A stretch of DNA of 64,000 bases from Paramarasmius palmivorus (lineage: Eukaryota > Basidiomycota > Agaricomycetes > Agaricales > Marasmiaceae), in the NCBI GenBank assembly GCA_037176845.1, contig JAYKXP010000150.1, forward strand, positions 42,025-106,024. The letters are read 5' to 3'. Position 1 is the first letter of the stretch. The number at the start of each line of letters is the position of its first letter. A program made the translations under genes and the position numbers. This document shows, piece by piece, positions 21,105 to 33,377 of this stretch. Under the pieces are notes generated by a model. The model worked only from the letters and a program-made list of their open reading frames with translations. It did no database searches and had not been told where the DNA came from.

Positions 21105-23165
21105 TTTGTAAAGGCCACCGTTAAACTAACTGTAGACCCTTTACAAAGGCCAGGGCTAATGGCTGGTTAGGCCAAAAAGGGAAATTCTTCGGCCCAGCTG
21201 GATTCTATTCCCTGGATCCACTTCCTAAAAGGGCAGGAACTTTGGGAGAAACATACAGTCTGCTTTTTGGGGTCCAAAAATGGCAGGAGAGGGATTCCCA
21301 GGCCCTGGGAAACCCTAATAGGGTGTTTGGGGCGCTTTTAGGCGCTTTTGAGCGCTTTTTTGAGCGCTTTTTTAACAGGAAAATTATTCCCACCATCTGG
21401 GGGGTCATATAGGATGCCTCCCTGCTCCGCTTTTGGCTTCCCAAAAAGGAAGGTAGCCTTTCCAGGCCCTGGAAAAGCATTGTGAGTGCTTTTGGGCTCT
21501 TTTTTCAGCGCTTTTTTAACAGGAAAAATATTCCCACTCTTAACTGATTTTTCATCCTGAATTCGATTTTGAGGTTCCCCAAGCTCCCAGATCACTCCTT
21601 GCAATACTACATCCATAGTACATGTTTTCTGTAATTATACAAGAATTGATGCATCTGGCATAAGGATTCCTGTCATGAGATTCATACCTCACTATTTTTC
21701 ACCTACCATCAATGCATTGGGGGGCTATTGGGGCATGCTGGGGGGCTATAAAAATCGCATTTTTGAGGGAATATGTTCTAATATGTTCTAAAAGCATGCC
21801 CCTGCAATTGGGGGGCAGGGGAATGCAAAAAAAGCGGTCCAAATATGGTAATTCAGGAAAATGGCCTGTTGGATCTTGGGCTACAGGCCAGATATTGACA
21901 TGGGGTAGGTTGGAGGACCTAGATACATTAAATACAAGCCTGGGCATACCAAATAGTACATAGATTAGTGGGATAATGGTGCTTAAATATCTAAAATACT
22001 GAAAATCTCCGAAATTGGGGGAATAAAATTCCAGGATGGGATGTAATGCAGCTGGGACTTAGATATTGTAAGTGAGGGATGATATATATGTCCCCTTGAT
22101 GGGTTTACAGTGCTGGAGGGCTAGCTATTTTTCCAGATTTACTATACTCAAATTCGCTTTTTTTAGACATTGGTAATACTGTATTACAGGAAATGATTGG
22201 ATTAGGCTAATACTTGTTCATAACCCACTCTAGGGTGTACAGACAACGACTACATACTTGCCCAAGCAGTCCTGTATGTGCAACACCTTGTTTAATCCAA
22301 TGTATTGTACATGTATGTGATACACCCAGTAATTGATGAATAGCACCTCAGGGAAGCATCTCAGCACCAAGGGGAGCTCAGAATCGAGTTCAGACACCCA
22401 AAATACACTTTTCTACCATGAAAGAACATTTTGAACACATCTGTATGTTGCTACATAAAAAATACACAAAAAATCACATTTTTGGGGGTTTTTGTGTACT
22501 GGAGCATGGGGATTGCTCCTAAAATCACCAAAAGTGAAGGAGAGACCTTTCACTATGCATAGAACAGGAATATCAATTGCCTCCATGAATCTCATGACAG
22601 GAATCCTTATGCCAGATGCATCAATTCTTGTATAATTACAGAAAACATGTACTATGGATGTAGTATTGCAAGGAGTGATCTGGGAGCTTGGGGAACCTCA
22701 AAATCGAATTCAGGATGAAAAATCAGTTAAGAGTGGGAATATTTTTCCTGTTAAAAAAGCGCTGAAAAAAGAGCCCAAAAGCACTCACAATGCTTTTCCA
22801 GGGCCTGGAAAGGCTACCTTCCTTTTTGGGAAGCCAAAAGCGGAGCAGGGAGGCATCCTATATGACCCCCCAGATGGTGGGAATAATTTTCCTGTTAAAA
22901 AAGCGCTCAAAAAAGCGCTCAAAAGCGCCTAAAAGCGCCCCAAACACCCTATTAGGGTTTCCCAGGGCCTGGGAATCCCTCTCCTGCCATTTTTGGACCC
23001 CAAAAAGCAGACTGTATGTTTCTCCCAAAGTTCCTGCCCTTTTAGGAAGTGGATCCAGGGAATAGAATCCAGCTGGGCCGAAGAATTTCCCTTTTTGGCC
23101 TAACCAGCCATTAGCCCTGGCCTTTGTAAAGGGTCTACAGTTAGTTTAACGGTGGCCTTTACAAA
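21105..23165. mobile_element. Foldback-type transposon with 581-bp inverted arms
   Basis: Left arm 21105-21685 and right arm 22585-23165 are reverse complements in exact register (paired positions always sum to 44270). At every place I checked they are identical, and identical 92- and 91-codon frames are encoded in both. The 899-bp loop lacks coding sequence. Arms contain tandem subunits around CTTTTTTAACAGGAAAA and GCTTTTGGCTTCCCAAAAAGG. The termini read TTTGTAAAGGCCACCGTTAA and continue outward with similar but not identical sequence (CACCCGGCAGTGTAG on the left, complement of GCTGCCTGTGTAG on the right), as in the short element at 41702-42151. No clear target duplication was identified. 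Known foldback elements have such long, internally repeated arms. Confidence 0.8.
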
Positions 23166-23448
23166 AGTGCTACACAGGCAGCTGGTGTCTTGTTGTATAG
23201 ATGATCTGCTTGTGTACGTTTGGGTGACTCTTGCGGCGACTCATGATAGGATACTCCACCAAGCAGCAAGAGCACGAACAAAGAGAATAGTTGGAGCAAA
23301 CCTTCTACTGAACGGAGGTTGGGAACATGAAAAGGTGCTTCATTGTTGTGAGCACAGGAGAGGAAGTACAGGTTGGTTTGGTTTACAATGACATTGTGTC
23401 AGTGATTAAAGAATATAACAAAAAGTAGAGTTGCACCAAAACACACAT

Positions 23449-26285
23449 TCAATCTCCTAAAAACATCAGCAATGCTGTAACTGAAGGCATTTTGAGTAGA
23501 AGTCGATTCTTTGGTATCCGCAGTGACGAAAGCTTAGCAATGAAGCAAGGGTTATCCACCACCAAGCCAACAAATACAAGGACACATCCTTTGGACACTG
23601 TGAGCTCTGTGTTGTAACCATCTTGTGCTAACATCCCTTTCTGCACGGCATTGGCAGAGGTGATGAAGTGCCAACCCGTGGAACCTACAGGAGAGGCACT
23701 TGCTTTGCCAAATGTGGAGCTCAAATTGTACTGACACGAAAACCTGTTTGTACAGAGAGAAGCGCATCCTGAGTCAACGCTTATGCAAGGAATATCAGGG
23801 AAACAAAGTATCCTTTGCTGACTGAGATCAGATATAACCACCATAAAGTCTGAAAATGAAGCAACATCAGCGTCTCCGGTTTCGCCCGACAAGGGATAGA
23901 TTTTGGTTTCCACTATAACGAGAGTTAGCTTACGATCACTTGGGAAAGGTACAAGACATACCAATAGCCGGCCTTAACATAGACATGGAACCTATCTTAA
24001 GCAAAGAAGCCATCTCAATTGAGCCCGAGGCTTTAGTTTTGTGTTGACTAGCAACAAGCAACACATGGTCACAAAGGAGACCTGGTAACATCTCAGCGCC
24101 ATCCAGTTGGTTGTACTCCCCTATTGACAGCACCGTTACACCTCATATACACATCCCTTCTCCAGCATCCTTGAATCGTGCATTATCCCCTTGCTGGCTG
24201 TCATTGAGCATCAACTTGAAGAACAACAATTGGTTTCCATGGGAGACTTGGTAGTGATTCAATCGGTCAACAAGTCCAACCAATCGTTTTATTCCTGAAC
24301 TCGCCTGTGTATGTACGGTAAGTGATACAGATCATATTCCGGAAGTGGAATACATATGAAGGAAGTAGGCCAGAATACATCCCTCTGTCCGTTGATGCTG
24401 ACCATGATATATGGGTGGCCTCACACAGCCTACAATGTAGAATCAAATCAATACTTATATCTTTGAACCCAGAGCTCACCTTGCAGACTACATCTTTAAG
24501 CAATAACCTTTGAGTAATGCTAGGAACAGTACCATATGGTTTGGTCGCACGCCTCATTGTAGGTCCGCTTAACTCGCGAGCATCTCTGCATGCAGAGACC
24601 GATGGACAGTGATAGTGTGAATGAATGACCTTCCTAGCTTTAGACATGCAACATGAGTAAGTGACGATACATATAGAACCTTCAAGCTGACCATACTGGG
24701 GGATAGTCTCTCCAAGGGACTTGGTCTAGGAAAACATAAATGGGATGAGCAACAGGTGACAGAGCATCAATTGCACGATCACCTTCTATTACCAGGAGGC
24801 AATTTACTGTAAGATATGCCAAGAGGCACTATGGGGACTTTACCCTTGTCTATGTTATGCCCCAGCTGCACACAAAGTGATGTGAATGAAAGACTCACAA
24901 CGCAAAGGAACTACTCACCCAGATAGAAAAACAACCGCTCAGGACTTGCCAGATCTAACAACGGCTCTATTTCATTCACAAAAGAACATAGAGCCTCAAA
25001 CAATGTAGTGACTCCTCTGGCTACAGTGAACAATTTACGCCAAAGTGCCATCTCCAGTTTAACCAAAACTGGTGGCCTTCCCATTCCATAATGAAACCAA
25101 GCCTGCGTTCAGAGATTGTTTAACGTGAACAGACATGAGAATAAGCTGCTTACTCTGATGATGTTGAGCCTGGTGATATTGGTGGACATCGGCAAAAAAT
25201 CAGCCAAAAGAATGAGAGGCGACACGGCAAGAGCCAGGAACAAAGGCTGTCGTAACCTCGATGGAGGAGGCAAGTTAACGAGAGAGGTAGCTTGTATCAC
25301 TGCACTATCCACTACCTCACTGTCAAGTGAGTAAGTAGTGAGTAAATTAACACACAACATTAATAGTGTGAAGAAGGCAATATGAGGATACTGACACAGA
25401 TCAATAGTTTTGTATGGAATTACATACCTTGAAAATTTGCCATACAAGTCTCTCGCTGTCGAAGGTATATCAATGTAGCCCTGTGCAAAGTGAGTCGGTC
25501 GAGATATCGAGGTATCAGCTAGGGACACATACTTGGAGAACATGGTTCATGAAAAAGGCTGCGGTGTTCATATTCAACAACATCTTTGAAATACCTCTCC
25601 CATTGCAGTCACCCAACAGGGATTGAACTAGCAGGCTCATGGCTGAATCTAGGTTAAAGTGAAGGCAATCAGTTATACTGCTTGTCTCTTCAAAATCCAA
25701 TAGGGCCGCTGAAGACCTCATAATGTCCCGTACGTTTGTCAGGACAGACAGCCAACTGTGAGCATCTGTTAAGGCTGCCAGTCCCCGCTGTACAGAAAAT
25801 AACAAATCATTGACTAGCCTTTGTCAACCACATTCAAATACATACCAATTTGGATGTTTCACCTTGAATAACAGTCCTTGGGATGACGTGTACTGGACAG
25901 CACATTGCCTCTTGGGCATGGTACACAGGGGGTCCATGGTCGGCAAGGTGTATTGCAGCCACAATGTCCAATAGATGTAGACCAAACATATGAGTCACAA
26001 GTGGGCCCGTGGATTTTTGCGTCAGCACAAGAGCAGTGTGATTAAACATAACATCTCTATATGCAGAGGTTTCGCATGCTTGCTGTAGGTCTGCGATAAG
26101 CTTCTCCGCCATAGGCTGTAGTACATAATTATTCAGTTTCCACGTAGATATGGCCACAAATAATTACCTGCATATCTTCCGGCAGCAGCTGCAGTCTGTC
26201 CACAGTGTACTTCACAAACGGACTGCACCAAGGCATGTCAAGGAGCAGAGGCAGACCAGATGGGTCGTTTGAGTGCATTGCTGAC
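23449..26285 (-). CDS. Multi-exon gene of unknown function
   Basis: Many exon-like frames joined by canonical short introns. Examples: LLPDMQ-type exon (26285-26170, LPLLLDMPWCSPFVKYTVDRL), then PMAEKLIADLQQACE (about 26115-25855), intron GTATGT...ACAG, then RGLAALTDA...MSLLVQSLLGDCNG (about 25795-25530), an exon with IPSTARDLYGKFSRY (about 25480-25109), and near 24400-24130 an exon pair joined by a 49-nt GTATTC...ACAG intron (GLLPSY to ASSGIKRLVGLV). A 49-nt GTATGT...ATAG intron at about 23975-23925 precedes VETKIYPLSGETGDADVASF. No domain is recognised. Start, some joins (one needs a 30-nt intron) and integrity are unsure. Exon coordinates are approximate. Foldback copies flank it on both sides. 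Confidence 0.45.
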
Positions 26286-26409
26286 ACCAAGTATCGAAAT
26301 GAAGCCCATTCAATAATTTAGAAGAAGGAAAGGGCTCACCAAATAGATCCCTTGAAATGGACAGAGAAGATATAATGGTAGTGCAGAAGTAAGAACGTGT
26401 TTGGAATCA

Positions 26410-27430
26410 TTTGAGATTACTGCCTGTGTTACATAACTGTATAATACATTGGATTAAACAAGGTGTTGCACATACAGGAGTGCTTGGGCAAGTATATATC
26501 CATCATCTATACACCCCAAAGTGGGTTATAAGCAAGAATTAGCCCATCCCACTCATTCCCTGTGGTATAGTATTACCAATGTCCAAAAAAAGCGAATTTA
26601 GCTGTAATAAATCTGGAAAAATAGGCAGCTCTCCAGAATTGTAAACGAAGCAAGGGGACATATATATCATCTCTGATTCACAATATCTAAGCCCCAGCTG
26701 CATTACATCCCATCCTGTAATTTTATTCCCCCAATTTTGGAGATTTTCAGTATTTTTGATATTTAAGCACCATTATCCCACCAATCTATGTACTATTTAG
26801 TGTCACCAGGCTTGTATTCAATGTATCTATGTCCTCCAACTTACCCTATGTCAATATCTGCCCTGTAGCCCAAGATCCAACAGGCCATTTTCCTGAATTA
26901 CCATATTTGGACCGCTTTTTTTGCATTCCCCTGCCCCCCAATTGCAGGGGCATGCTTTTGGAACACATTAGAACATATTCCCTCAAAAATGCGATTTTTA
27001 TAGCCCCCCAGCATGCCCCAATAGCCCCCCCAATGCATTGATTCCAGGTGGAAAATGATGAGGTAAGGCCACCTTCCATTTTGGGAAGCCAAAAGCGGAG
27101 TAGGGAGGCACCCAGATGATGTCAGGAGGTGTGGGAATAATTTTTCCGCAAAAAAAGCACCTAAAAAGTGCACTGTTACATCATGAAAAGAGCACCTTCC
27201 ATTTTGGAATGCTAAAAGCAGTGTGGGAATATCTCCAGATCTCAAAAAAGCGGCCTGTTCCCTTTCCAGAAGGTGTGGAAATGATCCTTCCCAATTTGGA
27301 AGCACCCAAAGCGGACAGTACCTCTTATCTGTCTTGATTACTTGTCCCCTACTTTTGCAAAAGGAGTTATCCCGTACCTTTGCAAATCCTGTGGTGAATA
27401 CTGTCCTGCACTATTGTAAAAGTATGGCTG
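26410..27430 (-). mobile_element. Foldback-type element copy 3 (truncated)
   Basis: Nearly identical to the 18380-19202 plus 20434-20640 parts of copy 1 but without the nested insertion, starting abruptly near 26415. It lacks one whole arm. The right terminus has repeated TTTTGCAAAAG or TTGTAAAAG motifs like copy 1. It contains the uninterrupted target ATCTCCAGAT at 27231-27240. Confidence 0.7.
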
Positions 27431-27439
27431 CATCTGGTG

Positions 27440-28440
27440 TTCTGCTGGGGTATCAACGTGCAATACATTCTCTGATGACCTGAAGAACCAATCATTATAA
27501 TTGCTATCTGCTGGTGCATCATTGCATACTAGCAATTTACAGGGTGTTACAATATCATACACATAGTCTTAAAGTCCACTAAGAAAACCAATGTAAAACA
27601 AAGATGTGTTGACTTGCTCAAAAAAGCAATGAGTCCATGAAGCGGCATACAATCGTTGTATCAGACAGCCACGTGCTTCAGGGCCTCAAACAGACTGTGA
27701 ACGAAAAGAGACAAGGTGGTGAGCTGTTGGGAAGACAATGTCCCGAAGAATCCCAATTGTGAAACAATTGTGGGCGTTAATTCACTGCTTGTTGTTGGCG
27801 AGTAAAAAAAGATACAGTTTGAGTGCATTAAGCTACTGTCATTCGAATGATCATTTGATACAGACCGAATTTCAAAACGCAGAGAGAAGCGAAAAGCTGT
27901 ATTGACCCATAAGAGCTACGATCGCAATGCATGTGAATCGGTGTACCATAAGAGCACACACTTCCTTCCCTCATATAGGACATGCAGATGACACAGCTAG
28001 CTTTGTAGTCCACAGTGTTTGGTAAAGACCCTTCAAACGCTTCGAAGTGTTCCACTTGGAATCCCATTGATAAACATTGAAGTGACAGATGCAATTGAGT
28101 GACGGTGTCTAGCTCGCTTTACCAATCTATAAACTGTTTTCACAGTGTTAAAGATACAAAAAAGCTTTCGAACAAACCTTTAGCCGTGAATATGGTTGGA
28201 AAAGCATGATATTTCAGATGTCAAAGCTGAAACACACTAGGCTCCTAGTAAGGATGTTCAGCTTCCCAGCCTGAGATATGCGAAGGTCTAACCTGGTGGG
28301 ACCAACTTTGGGTTGATACAAAGACACTCCATTGACTTGTGACAAGACACTCTTCAACTTCATAATCATGTCATCCTTGTCTGCACCTTTTTCAGCTAAT
28401 ACATCCTGTTGGCTCAAAACAGAGGACACACGCACCAGCT
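27440..28440 (-). pseudogene. Unrecognised minus-strand exon-like fragments
   Basis: Minus-strand pieces at 28435-28214 (QQDVLAEKGADKDDMIMKLK, a coiled-coil-like stretch) and 28094-27828 (CVICMSYMREGS, CDRSSYGS) look coding but have no clear joins. They may be upstream exons of the gene at 23.45-26.3 kb, separated from it by foldback copy 3, or a separate relic. Confidence 0.25.
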
Positions 28441-28449
28441 AGCCTTGCC

Positions 28450-29200
28450 TCAAAGTTGGTTCTCAGCTGTTCTGTTGAACTGTGACTATGTATGAGTCAA
28501 CAATTACATTGTACCATGAGTGAGTACCTTCTTATTAGAGCTGAGGTATTGTTGTCCTAGAAACCGGTTCAACAGTTTGAGAGCGCAGAGAGTGCACAGG
28601 AGGCTTACTTGTAAGCAAGTGGTAGACAGTAAAAAAAGCGACTGCATACGAGGTGATGGAAAGAGAACAGAAGCACTTCATGGGCTGGCAGCAAGGACGC
28701 AGGCCCTGCCGAATAACATGAGGTGGATTTAGATCACGTGATCTTACGTATGTTATAATGACCCTTTTTCTTGTCTCCATTGACCTGAAAGCTCCACTCT
28801 TCACTGCAGATAGTGCCCCACACTCCCATCGCTATGATGCTGAATGGGAACAGTGTCCAGTAACCTAAAGATGTACATGAATGGTAGAATATGGTCCAAC
28901 AACATCCAAGTGGTGTATGGGAGGTAGCAGAACAATCAAAGGAAGCGAGTCTAGCATGCTATTGGGTTTTCTAGCTTGCTCGCAATGAACAGCAGCCAAC
29001 AGCAGACATTCCAAGGACCAGGTGCCACTTTTGGTCCATCTTCCACTATTTCTAGGCTGACGCATATGACTACAATCAATCAGCACCACAATGGCGTACA
29101 GCAACTCAAAAAAACGGCACACATACAAGAACTTTCTTACATTGTATGTACTATAGATACAGTATGATTTAACACTTTGACTAACGAGGTTATTAGCCCA
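28450..29200. other. No gene identified
   Basis: Frames on both strands (for example 28520-28732 plus and 28865-29311 minus) lack recognisable motifs or coherent splice sites. Confidence 0.25.
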
Positions 29201-29547
29201 GATAATAGACCATATTCGCAACGCGTTTTTTAGCCAAAATTCGAGGGCCCCGGAGTATTCCGAGAACCAAGTCACGTTGCAGCACATGCTCAGTTTCCCC
29301 TGCATGTCCACCTCTGGCTCGTACTACATACTTAATATATGGAACGTCGCACCCCATACCAAAGCACTATAAGCAAATATAATTGAACGGGAGGAGGAAG
29401 AGGCTCAGGAACGGCGCAAGATTATTGGTTTTCGTTTGATTCAACAGAAAAAAGGCATCACGCGTGATGTCACGCTTTTGAAATCTCAGCAGGCTCGGAG
29501 TTCTCCGAGAACCACGAAAACTGCCGTTGCGAATATGGTCTAATATC
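29201..29547. mobile_element. Small TIR element (MITE-like), 347 bp
   Basis: Ends 29201-29223 and 29525-29547 are inverted repeats matching at 22 of 23 positions (core TAGACCATATTCGCAACG). Each half also has a copy of the palindromic CGGAGTNNTCCGAGAACCA-like motif. A TA target duplication is possible (29203-29204 and 29544-29545) but not proven. No coding capacity. Confidence 0.65.
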
Positions 29548-29549
29548 CT

Positions 29550-30127
29550 TACTCCTTTCTTCAACAATGTCACAACTCAAGACTTGACAAAGCTGCGTAT
29601 TATGTCTTGAAGGGCATATGATGCACTCCATCAGTATGACAAAATCACCTTCTCAGAGCAGCAGCTATACAAGCAATTTTTTTATTGCAACAAGATCTGT
29701 GAATTTCAAACCGTCCAGTCCAAAACTTGTGCACTAGCTACCGGGCCGGCAATAATGTTTCACCTTTCACGATCACAATGCCAACTAACTCACCTCAAGG
29801 TGCTCATACCAACCGATGGACTCATGGAGATGGGCAGTTTCCTCCAGACTGACAAATACCAGTTTACACATGCACGTACCTATGTCAACAACAAGATGAC
29901 AACACAGACCACTACTTCCTTTACAGAAGCCTTTCGAATTGACTGTAGTCAACCTTTCACATTGGGAGATGGTAATATGCCTGACTTTTAAACCTTACTT
30001 TTCAATTGCATTATTGCACCTTTATCACTTTAATATTCATGGATTATGGCTATAGAAGGACTAGTATGAGCCCTGAATAGCTAGTCAAAGTCAGGATAGT
30101 CACTACTGAGGTGATATTAGTAGAGAA
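29550..30127. other. No gene identified
   Basis: A plus-strand frame at 29755-29991 (HLSRSQCQLTHLKVL) is unrecognised. Otherwise nothing seen. Confidence 0.3.
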
Positions 30128-31612
30128 TGGTTACATGGTATGCCACACATGGGTATCTGGCCACTACTAGTAGTCGTATCAGCAGTCTAGTAATGACGAC
30201 TGCCTCCTAAAACCTGTAGGGAGCAAGTACAGAGGTGATATCACCTTGTATGACACCTTAATAACTTCCTAGACCTTATACCCAAGGGACTCTTTTATTT
30301 TGGATAGTGATTTCACTTCGTTTTGACCACCAGTAGGCTGCAAGGGTTCAGGGGACAAATCAGGATGACACACAGAACAGCAAAGTCGGTCCAAATGGTC
30401 CGATAAAGCTGTGCAGGTTCAGACCAAGTCTAGACTCATGGATAAAAGTTATTCCTATGATCAGGAAAAGCTGTACAACAATGGCAACACCTGAATTTCA
30501 AATAAATGGAAGCAGATATGTCAGATATACCATCTATAGAGTGTTCCAACCAATTTGGGACACTGAAATAATCTATCTAAGCCAAGGTTTTGGCTGACTG
30601 AGCACCAAGAGAGTGCTATCACTTCGGAAATGTGTCCTATTGGTGGATAGATACCTTAGCACATGAAGAGGAAAATTTCTACAAGGCTAAATGACGGCCC
30701 ACAGGCACAGGATTCAACTCCTGGGCCTAAATATAGAATATGATATTTATTGTCACACTCAAAATGACTATAGACGTTGTGACCTCTAGATTTCCCTGAT
30801 ATGTCTATTTCTTCGTCTTATCTCTCTCTCCGTCCCTTTTCCATTGTGTTCCATCTATTTTCCAAGTTATATTACCTATTATTCCAGTGATTTCACCTTG
30901 TACAGTATAAAAGCAAGCCAGTTTTGTAGAGGGAAGGCAGGTTTCTGTCCCCCATATCAATGCTAGAGTGTTGTATGTGGTTATCGCACCAATAGATTGC
31001 TATTGTCAATCAGAATCCTACTCAGGTCAGGCCCTAGCCTTATTGAGAAGACTAGTTGAGGTCACATTGCAGACAAGAGCTTGAGTTTTGTGATAAAGAC
31101 CAAGTTGTTGGCTTTGTGTATTGCTCTGCACTTCTATCACTTGGGGAACTTTGTACTAGATTGTTTTGGTGATGTTCTAGAGGTGTTTTTACCGTTGGGT
31201 AGCACTTTAGTATTGTAGAGAAGGCCTCAGTGTTGGTAGCTGAGCTTCCTTGCTTGCATACTTTACAGAAGACGGTTTTGGTGGCTGTTCTTCCAGCAGT
31301 TGTGCTGTAGTTTCACTTTGGTAGAGTCATACAACTCAAGGCAGTGTAGACTGAGCCCAAGACCAGCTCCATATAGCCCTTGGAGCATATAAAACGCTTA
31401 TAGAAGCACCCACATACCTGTACCGAACCTACATAAGGTGTACATTACTAGAACTTCAATGAACTGAAGTGATATTACCTGATCTCAAGTAAATTCACCT
31501 GATACAAAGTGAATTCACCCTTCTTGATCCAACACTTGAGTAGATATCTCTAAGCATGGCAACTCTGATCACACTGAACCACACTTGCACAACTACACCA
31601 CAGTAGAGTGCT
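30128..31612 (+). repeat. LTR-like dispersed repeat, copy 1 (about 1.48 kb)
   Basis: Diverged direct copy of 43590-45013. Shared blocks include the AACCTGTAGGG stretch, GGCAACACCTGAA, CCCACAGGCACAGGATTCAA, CCATCTATTTTCCAA, GCAGACAAGAGCTTGAG and GGCAACTCTGATCAC. A TATAAAA at 30906-30912 and the lack of coding potential suggest LTR or promoter sequence. TG/CA ends and target repeats could not be fixed. The motif AGGTGATATCACCT and relatives recurs about eight times in and just beyond it. Confidence 0.6.
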
Positions 31613-31852
31613 TTTGTACACTGAGAGCAGTCATAGTAGTAGGTGATTTCACCGAAACTAAGTGGTATTAACAGCGAGCATGAGGGCTCTACCATGGGAG
31701 TATATGAGTTTGAGAGAATCAATGGAGCGAAAATAGAGCTTGTGAGAACTATTATGGAACCCATCGAGGCAGTTTTGGGATCACATACAAGTGTGTATCG
31801 GAACATCTGTCCAATCTCCCACTCTAACCTATAATTGTGAACAGCTGTCGAT

Positions 31853-33046
31853 ATGAATTTTGCGACACACAAGGGCATAATTTCACTTTATCCTCGAAGC
31901 TGTTTCCTCAATCACAAAGGCTTCTATGTCAACGAACCCAACATGGATTCTACCGAGACTGTGGCACTGTACACTGGCAAAGGATGGTCTTTCGTGGATA
32001 TGATAACCGCCGAGATAGTATTGGATCCAGATAGCAAGCTATTCTTCAAGACACATCGAGTGGGGGACTGCCATTGCTGGGAGATCTGTTTTTCAAACCC
32101 AACAATTGCACCGAAATTGCTAACCAGTGACACGTTCTTGAAGACCTCCTCCTGGCACACATATTGCCCCTCACCCTCCTCTATACGAGTGATCCTGAAT
32201 AGGATGTCATGGAGTTACCCACCACACACATTGATAATCACTTGGGAAGCAGAAATGGCACTATGGGACTTTGAATGTCGGCACATGGTTGAAAACATGT
32301 ATAAGAAAAGAATGGACACTATCAACCCATGCGCCAGTGAAGCACTTAACCCATTGCAGGAAGGGGACTCAGACGCCGAAATCCAATCCAGGTAAGAGCA
32401 CTGTATACTAAGTCTTGTAAAATGTGTAATTGTTCACTTAGTGTCTACCTTCTACCCGACATGGCGACAGAACTGTCAGAATGGTCACTGATTCCTAGTA
32501 GCAGAGGCCAGTATGTCCTCATGCTTGGTAGTTTCTTTGCATCCTGTTGACCTAACCGTTTATACAAACAGAAAAGGCAGCAACACAGTGTTGCACAGCA
32601 CGGCCCGCTTTCTGATGGATTTATACCCCATCATTGATCGAAACTTCATTCATTGCAGTGTCTTTGTACAAATAAGGCGAGAGTTCAATGAAAGCATCAA
32701 TCATTACATCACCCAACAGCCAAAGATCCAATACCCGATGGGCCATATGATTACTATGTTGTTGGAGTGTATCAAAGAGATAAAAAGTACAAGGACATGT
32801 GAAGAGGAGAAGGTATGTTTTACTCCAAATGCAGTCGGGAACAGGAGCTTATGCAGCCCACAGTTACATTTTGGATTTGAATCCAACCGGGAACAAGAAA
32901 TCCTATGGACATGTTGTTGCATTCTGGTCCCAGTTGACACTATGAAACTGGTCCAAAGAGAAGTTGATAGCTGGTCTACAACAGAGCTAACCGATGCATA
33001 CCTGAGAATACTCATACGTGCAGAAGGGCAAACCAAGGAGGTATAG
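31853..33046 (+). CDS. Three-exon gene of unknown function, about 360 aa
   Basis: Exons 31853-32391, 32442-32510 and 32572-33046 join in frame through a 50-nt intron (GTAAGA...TTAG) and a 61-nt intron (GTATGT...ACAG), giving 361 codons including the stop. The protein is soluble, mixed alpha/beta, with VALYTGKGWSFVDMITAE near residue 40 and a helical C-terminal half (FLMDLYPIIDRNFIHCSVFV, then MITMLLECIKEIKSTR). No transmembrane segment, signal peptide or known motif. Upstream coding-like sequence (31643-31834, YEFERINGAKIELVRT) suggests further 5' exons. The LTR-like repeat ends about 240 bp before the assigned start and could affect its expression. A short extra intron near 32815 is possible. 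Confidence 0.5.
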
Positions 33047-33377
33047 CATGGCTCAAGTAAATCAACCACCTTTGTATGTATTGTAATACCAATAGCAAGG
33101 CAAAGCAAAGGCCACATAGCATTGCAGAACATACTAAAAGCCTGAAGGCAGAAATAAACAATGATCAAGCTTGGGAAGAGGGATCAAATACAATGGTTAT
33201 ATATTGATCAGCTAGGTATAAACAAAGAGGCACGATACATCTATCTTCAATGAGCCTACACTAGTCACAGACTGCAGCAATGCAAGGCTGAAATAAAAAG
33301 ACCACTTATAAATACAGCATCCAGTTAATAGCAATGAAATAACAGCGGTTTGGGACACTGTCACAACATTCACATAT

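Noticed and set aside
21205..23065. Identical 91-92-codon frames on both sides of the palindrome as a duplicated gene
   Set aside because: They are identical because they lie in mirror-image arms, overlap in two frames, and are built from tandem DNA subunits; the composition is that of repeat DNA, not a protein family.
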